Assembly: GCF_043951915.1 (NCBI RefSeq)
Contig: NZ_JBINJD010000006.1
Location: 5,670 to 69,669 of the forward strand
Length of the DNA stretch: 64,000 bases
Source: Alienimonas sp043951915
GTDB lineage: Bacteria > Planctomycetota > Planctomycetia > Planctomycetales > Planctomycetaceae
Direction of reading: 5' to 3'
The translations under genes were made by a program, and so were the position numbers. Positions 60,944 to 64,000 of the stretch are shown piece by piece (position 1 is the stretch's first letter; every line of letters begins with the position of its first letter). The notes beneath the pieces were generated by a model. That model was not told where the DNA came from and did no database searches. It worked only from the letters and a program-made list of their open reading frames with translations.

Positions 60944-62833
60944 ATGCCGTCCGCCACCGCCGCCGTCTCCGACGAGACGGACATCGCCGCTGACAACGAC
61001 TCCTCCGCGCCCCGTCGCGGCGCCGCCCGCCGGCGGTCCCGCGCCGCTCGCCGGAAAGACGATTCCACCAGCGAACCCCAGACCCACGCCGAGGCTATGG
61101 ACGACGCAGACGCCGAAGGGTTCGGAGCCGGCCTCGCCGAAGAGGCCGAACCCAAACCCCGCCGCAAGACGACCCGCCGTCGGACCAAGAAGGCGGAACA
61201 GAACGACGAGGAAACCGTGAGCGAAGACGTCGCCGAGTCTGAAGGCGAGTCGGAGGGCGATGAGGAGGCCGAACCGAAGAAGGCCCCCGCCCGTCGCCGC
61301 TCCGCCAAGAGCTCCACGACCCGGAAGACGGCCGCGAAGAAGTCGACGACGAAGAAGGCCGCCGCGAAGCGCAGCCGGGCCAAGAAGAAGGCGGAGCCGG
61401 AGGAAGAGGAGATCGACCTCTCGGAGTTCGACTTCGGCTTCGAGGACGACGCCCCGCCGTTGCCGATCAACCCGTCCGCCGCCGCCGCCGTGAAACCGCG
61501 GCGTTCCGTGACGGTCGACGACGATTTCGGCGTGCGGCTGCCGCCCTCGGTCGCCAAAAACCTCGCCGTCGAGAAGCTGGCGGAGACGCTCGAATCCAAG
61601 AACGCCCCCGCGGCCGGGAGCGGCAAAAAGTCCCGCCGCGGGCGCCGCGGCAAGAAAGGCGGCGGCGAGAACCAGCCCGCCCCCGCGCCCCGCGGCGGCG
61701 GCAAGCCGGCCCCGAAGCAGGGCGGCGGCGAGCCGGTCACCGGCGTGCTGGAGATGCACCCCAAGGGCTACGGCTTCCTGCGGGAGGCCGCCAACAACTA
61801 CGTCGCCCAGGAGTCCGACCCGTTCGTCTCCGGGGCCCTGGTGGACCGCTTCCGCCTGCGGGAAGGGGTGGAGATCCAGGGCGAGATCGGCCCCGGCAAC
61901 CGCGGGCAGGGCCCCCGGCTGAAGCTGATCACCGCCGTGGACGGCGTGAAGCCGGAGGAATACGACGAGACGCCGAAGTTCGACGCCCTCACCCCGATCA
62001 ACCCGACTGAGCAGATCGTGCTCGAAACGGGGCAGTACACCGTCTCCACCCGTGTGATGGACCTGCTCACCCCGTTGGGCAAGGGCCAGCGGGCGTTGAT
62101 CGTCGCCCCGCCGCGGAGCGGCAAAACCGTCCTGCTGCGGGAGATGGCCGACAGCATCTCCACGAACCATCCGGAGGTGCACCTCATCGTGCTGCTCATC
62201 GACGAGCGGCCGGAGGAGGTCACCGAGATGCAGCGGACGGTCAACGGCGAGGTCGTCGCCAGCAGCCTGGACCACGACGTCGAAAGCCATATCCGCGTCT
62301 CGCAGCTCGTCATCGAGCGAGCCAAACGGATGGCGGAAGAAGGCAAGGACGTGGTCGTCCTGCTGGACTCGATCACCCGGCTGGCCCGGGCGTTCAACAA
62401 ATGGACGAACAGCGGCCGCGTCACGCAGGGCGGCATCGACATCAAGGCGCTGGACATCCCCAAGAAGCTGTTCGGCACCGCCCGGAAGTTCGAGGAGGGC
62501 GGCAGCGTCACGGTCGTGGGCACGGTGCTGGTCGAGACCGGCAGCCGCGGCGACGACGTGATTTTCCAGGAGTTCAAGGGGACCGGCAACATGGAGCTGG
62601 TCCTCTCCCGGGCCTTGGCCGACCGCCGGATCTTCCCGGCGATCGACATCCCGCAGAGCAGCACCCGCCGCGAGGAACTGCTGCTGGACCGCGAGACGCA
62701 CGAGAGCGTCAACCGGCTCCGCCGCAGCCTGATCTCCCTGCCCAGCACGCAGGCGATGGAGGACCTCTCCCGGACGCTGCAGAAGTTCGAAACGAACGAG
62801 GAGTTTCTGCAACGCGTGTTGCAGGTGATGTGA
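60944..62833 (+). CDS. rho: Transcription termination factor Rho with long N-terminal extension
   Basis: Rho is the hexameric RNA helicase that ends transcription. The 629-residue product has about 265 extra N-terminal residues: acidic blocks alternate with Lys/Arg/Ala-rich histone-like runs (RKTAAKKSTTKKAAAKRSRA). The normal core follows: the RNA-binding domain (GVLEMHPKGYGFLREAANNY), Walker A PPRSGKT (389-395), VIVLLIDERPEEVTEM-type Walker B region, the Q-loop and the R-loop GSRGDDVIFQEFKGTGNMEL. Such disordered insertions occur in Rho of high-GC actinobacteria and others and increase RNA binding. The ATG at 60944 is chosen because the upstream in-frame region is not protein-like. A strong terminator follows. 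Confidence 0.95.
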   Translation: MPSATAAVSDETDIAADNDSSAPRRGAARRRSRAARRKDDSTSEPQTHAEAMDDADAEGFGAGLAEEAEPKPRRKTTRRRTKKAEQNDEETVSEDVAESEGESEGDEEAEPKKAPARRRSAKSSTTRKTAAKKSTTKKAAAKRSRAKKKAEPEEEEIDLSEFDFGFEDDAPPLPINPSAAAAVKPRRSVTVDDDFGVRLPPSVAKNLAVEKLAETLESKNAPAAGSGKKSRRGRRGKKGGGENQPAPAPRGGGKPAPKQGGGEPVTGVLEMHPKGYGFLREAANNYVAQESDPFVSGALVDRFRLREGVEIQGEIGPGNRGQGPRLKLITAVDGVKPEEYDETPKFDALTPINPTEQIVLETGQYTVSTRVMDLLTPLGKGQRALIVAPPRSGKTVLLREMADSISTNHPEVHLIVLLIDERPEEVTEMQRTVNGEVVASSLDHDVESHIRVSQLVIERAKRMAEEGKDVVVLLDSITRLARAFNKWTNSGRVTQGGIDIKALDIPKKLFGTARKFEEGGSVTVVGTVLVETGSRGDDVIFQEFKGTGNMELVLSRALADRRIFPAIDIPQSSTRREELLLDRETHESVNRLRRSLISLPSTQAMEDLSRTLQKFETNEEFLQRVLQVM

Positions 62834-62859
62834 GCCTCGCCGCTCGCAACGTGATTCGT

Positions 62860-62897
62860 AACGCCGAGGTCCTGCGGGGCCTCGGCGTTATTTCTTT
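62860..62897. terminator. Terminator after rho
   Basis: AACGCCGAGG (62860-62869) pairs perfectly with CCTCGGCGTT (62880-62889) across a 10-nt loop, followed by ATTTCTTT. It lies between convergent rho and the Hsp70-family gene. Confidence 0.8.
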
Positions 62898-62905
62898 CGT
62901 CCTGC

Positions 62906-64000
62906 TCAGGACCGCGTGCGTTTGCGTCGGCGCGGCGTTTTCGCGTCGGGGGCGACCATGCTCCAGAACTCCGATTCGCCCTCGTCGGCCTCCGTGCCGG
63001 TGCGGCTAGGGGCGGGCGGCGGCGGGGCGGATCCGGCGGCGCTCGAGGAGGAGCGAATGGTCGTCGGCTTCTCCGTCAGCGACTCGTCGGGCGGTTCCGG
63101 CGGGGCCTTGATCGACACCGGGTCGTCGTCGACAGCGGGCGGCCGCGGGGGGCGGGGCCCCTCGGCCCGTCGCCGTTGCGTCACGATCTTCGCCTCGGCC
63201 CGCACCCCGCCGGTCTGCTCCACGGCGGCGGCGTGCACCAGCCCGCTGGCGTCCAGGGAGAGCGTCACCGCGATCGGACTGTTTTCCGGCAGGCCTTCCG
63301 GCAGCGGTTCGACGACGCAGTCGCCCAGTTCCGTCGGCGGGGCGTCCGGCGTCGGTCCGGCCTGCACCACGCGAATCCGCACCCGCCGCTGGCCCGGCCG
63401 GACGGTGCCGTAGGCCTGCGTCGCGGAGGCCGGCAGCGGGCTGTTCGGGGGGATGAGATAGTGCGGCACATGGGCGTTGGTGCCGACCTCCCGCACCAGG
63501 ATGCCCAGCCCGCGGCCGGTCCGCTGGGTGGGCACGGCCCGGGAGAGCCAGTCCCGCCATTCGCCGGTGTCCGCCCGGTCGCCCAGCAGGTTCTTGGCGA
63601 ACGATTCGTCGCGGGCCAGCAGTCCGGCGTACAGGCAGGCGCCGTGGGCGACGGACTGGTCCGGGGACAACTCCGTGCTGGGCGTGGTCCCGGCGAGCCG
63701 CTTGAGCATCGCCCGAACCGCCGGGATGCGGGTCGAACCGCCGGTGAGCAGCACCGCATCGATCTCGCCCCAGCCCTTCGTGTGCGTGCGGATGAGTTCC
63801 GTGACCCGCTTCTCCGCCCGGGCGACGAGGTGCGCGGTGAGGGCGTCCAGCTGGTTGCGTTCGACCTTGTAGCTCTTGCGGCGGCCGGCGTGGACGAGGT
63901 TGATCTGCGTCGCCTCCCGCACGGACAGCGACCGTTTCACCTCCTCCGCCTCGTTCAGCAAGGCCTGTTCGCTCTCGGGGTCGTTGCGGGGATCGGCGCC
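62906..64000 (-). CDS. Hsp70/DnaK-family protein (N-terminal part outside window)
   Basis: The visible 365 residues hold the end of the Hsp70 nucleotide-binding domain: EEVKRSLSVREATQINLVHA, IDAVLLTGGSTRIPAVRAML and DQSVAHGACLYAGLL. A beta-rich substrate-binding-like region (NAHVPHYLIPPNSPLPASAT) follows, then a Pro/Ser-rich basic tail ending RRRKRTRS. It lacks the helical lid and EEVD-type tail of true DnaK, so it is a divergent Hsp70-like protein, of which planctomycetes have several. The frame runs off the right edge. It is convergent with rho. Confidence 0.88.
   Translation of the reverse strand, partial: GADPRNDPESEQALLNEAEEVKRSLSVREATQINLVHAGRRKSYKVERNQLDALTAHLVARAEKRVTELIRTHTKGWGEIDAVLLTGGSTRIPAVRAMLKRLAGTTPSTELSPDQSVAHGACLYAGLLARDESFAKNLLGDRADTGEWRDWLSRAVPTQRTGRGLGILVREVGTNAHVPHYLIPPNSPLPASATQAYGTVRPGQRRVRIRVVQAGPTPDAPPTELGDCVVEPLPEGLPENSPIAVTLSLDASGLVHAAAVEQTGGVRAEAKIVTQRRRAEGPRPPRPPAVDDDPVSIKAPPEPPDESLTEKPTTIRSSSSAAGSAPPPPAPSRTGTEADEGESEFWSMVAPDAKTPRRRKRTRS

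Overview
The window is GC-rich (about 70 percent by eye), densely coded chromosomal DNA, most likely from a member of the Planctomycetes (class Planctomycetia, possibly Alienimonas-like; the genus is a guess). Reasons: three secreted PQQ-type beta-propeller proteins with the WPxFRGP-type N-terminus common in that phylum, a secreted sulfatase, DUF5722 and DUF6398 proteins, an archaeal-type dihydropteroate-synthase-like protein of the kind linked to tetrahydromethanopterin C1 chemistry, and a Rho factor with a long basic/acidic N-terminal extension. No rRNA, tRNA, CRISPR array, prophage or transposase was seen.

Layout. 1-3.7 kb: the end of fliM, then infC (probable AUU start), rpmI, rplT and pheS. 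3.7-12.5 kb: a zinc-ribbon protein, two PQQ propellers, an FHA-GAF-sigma54 activator, a toxin-antitoxin pair whose Doc toxin is broken by an 11-bp duplication, and greA. 12.6-16.7 kb: a minus-strand carbohydrate cluster (Gfo/Idh dehydrogenase, sugar isomerase-like protein, phosphomannose-isomerase-like cupin) interrupted by a four-helix-bundle (S23-like) gene sitting exactly between inverted heptanucleotide repeats. 16.8-24.2 kb: argC, a second toxin-antitoxin pair with a frameshifted ParE, argJ, putA and a secreted aldose epimerase. 24.3-27.1 kb: a sulfatase and a formaldehyde-dehydrogenase-like enzyme. 27.3-32.2 kb, minus strand: rplY-pth-rpsF-ssb-rplI-dnaB. 32.4-47.2 kb: a 1,699-residue propeller protein, purA, a DUF6398 protein, a glycosyltransferase, csbD, sucC-sucD, a DUF5722 protein and a DUF4328 membrane protein. 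47.2-49.6 kb: carA, ndk and an ArsR-type regulator. 50.1-54.6 kb: SDR, DHPS-like, pabB and pabA, read here as a pterin cofactor cluster. 54.6-64 kb: a thioredoxin/YHS protein, a 1,402-residue triple amidohydrolase, rho with a leader of about 615 nt, and the end of an Hsp70-family gene.

Three themes cut across the genes. First, several intergenic gaps are almost entirely filled by long hairpins. In at least two families the arms are built from 7-nt units (ATGNNGA and GAAGGCG), and one such element carries the four-helix-bundle gene in place of its loop. Second, both toxin genes are frameshifted while their antitoxins remain open. Third, six genes have a TANNNT hexamer ending 7-8 nt before the start codon, the arrangement expected for leaderless transcripts.

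Functionally the window is mainly housekeeping: translation, replication, arginine, proline, purine/pyrimidine and TCA metabolism. Added to this are secreted glycan-related enzymes and one probable C1-cofactor operon.
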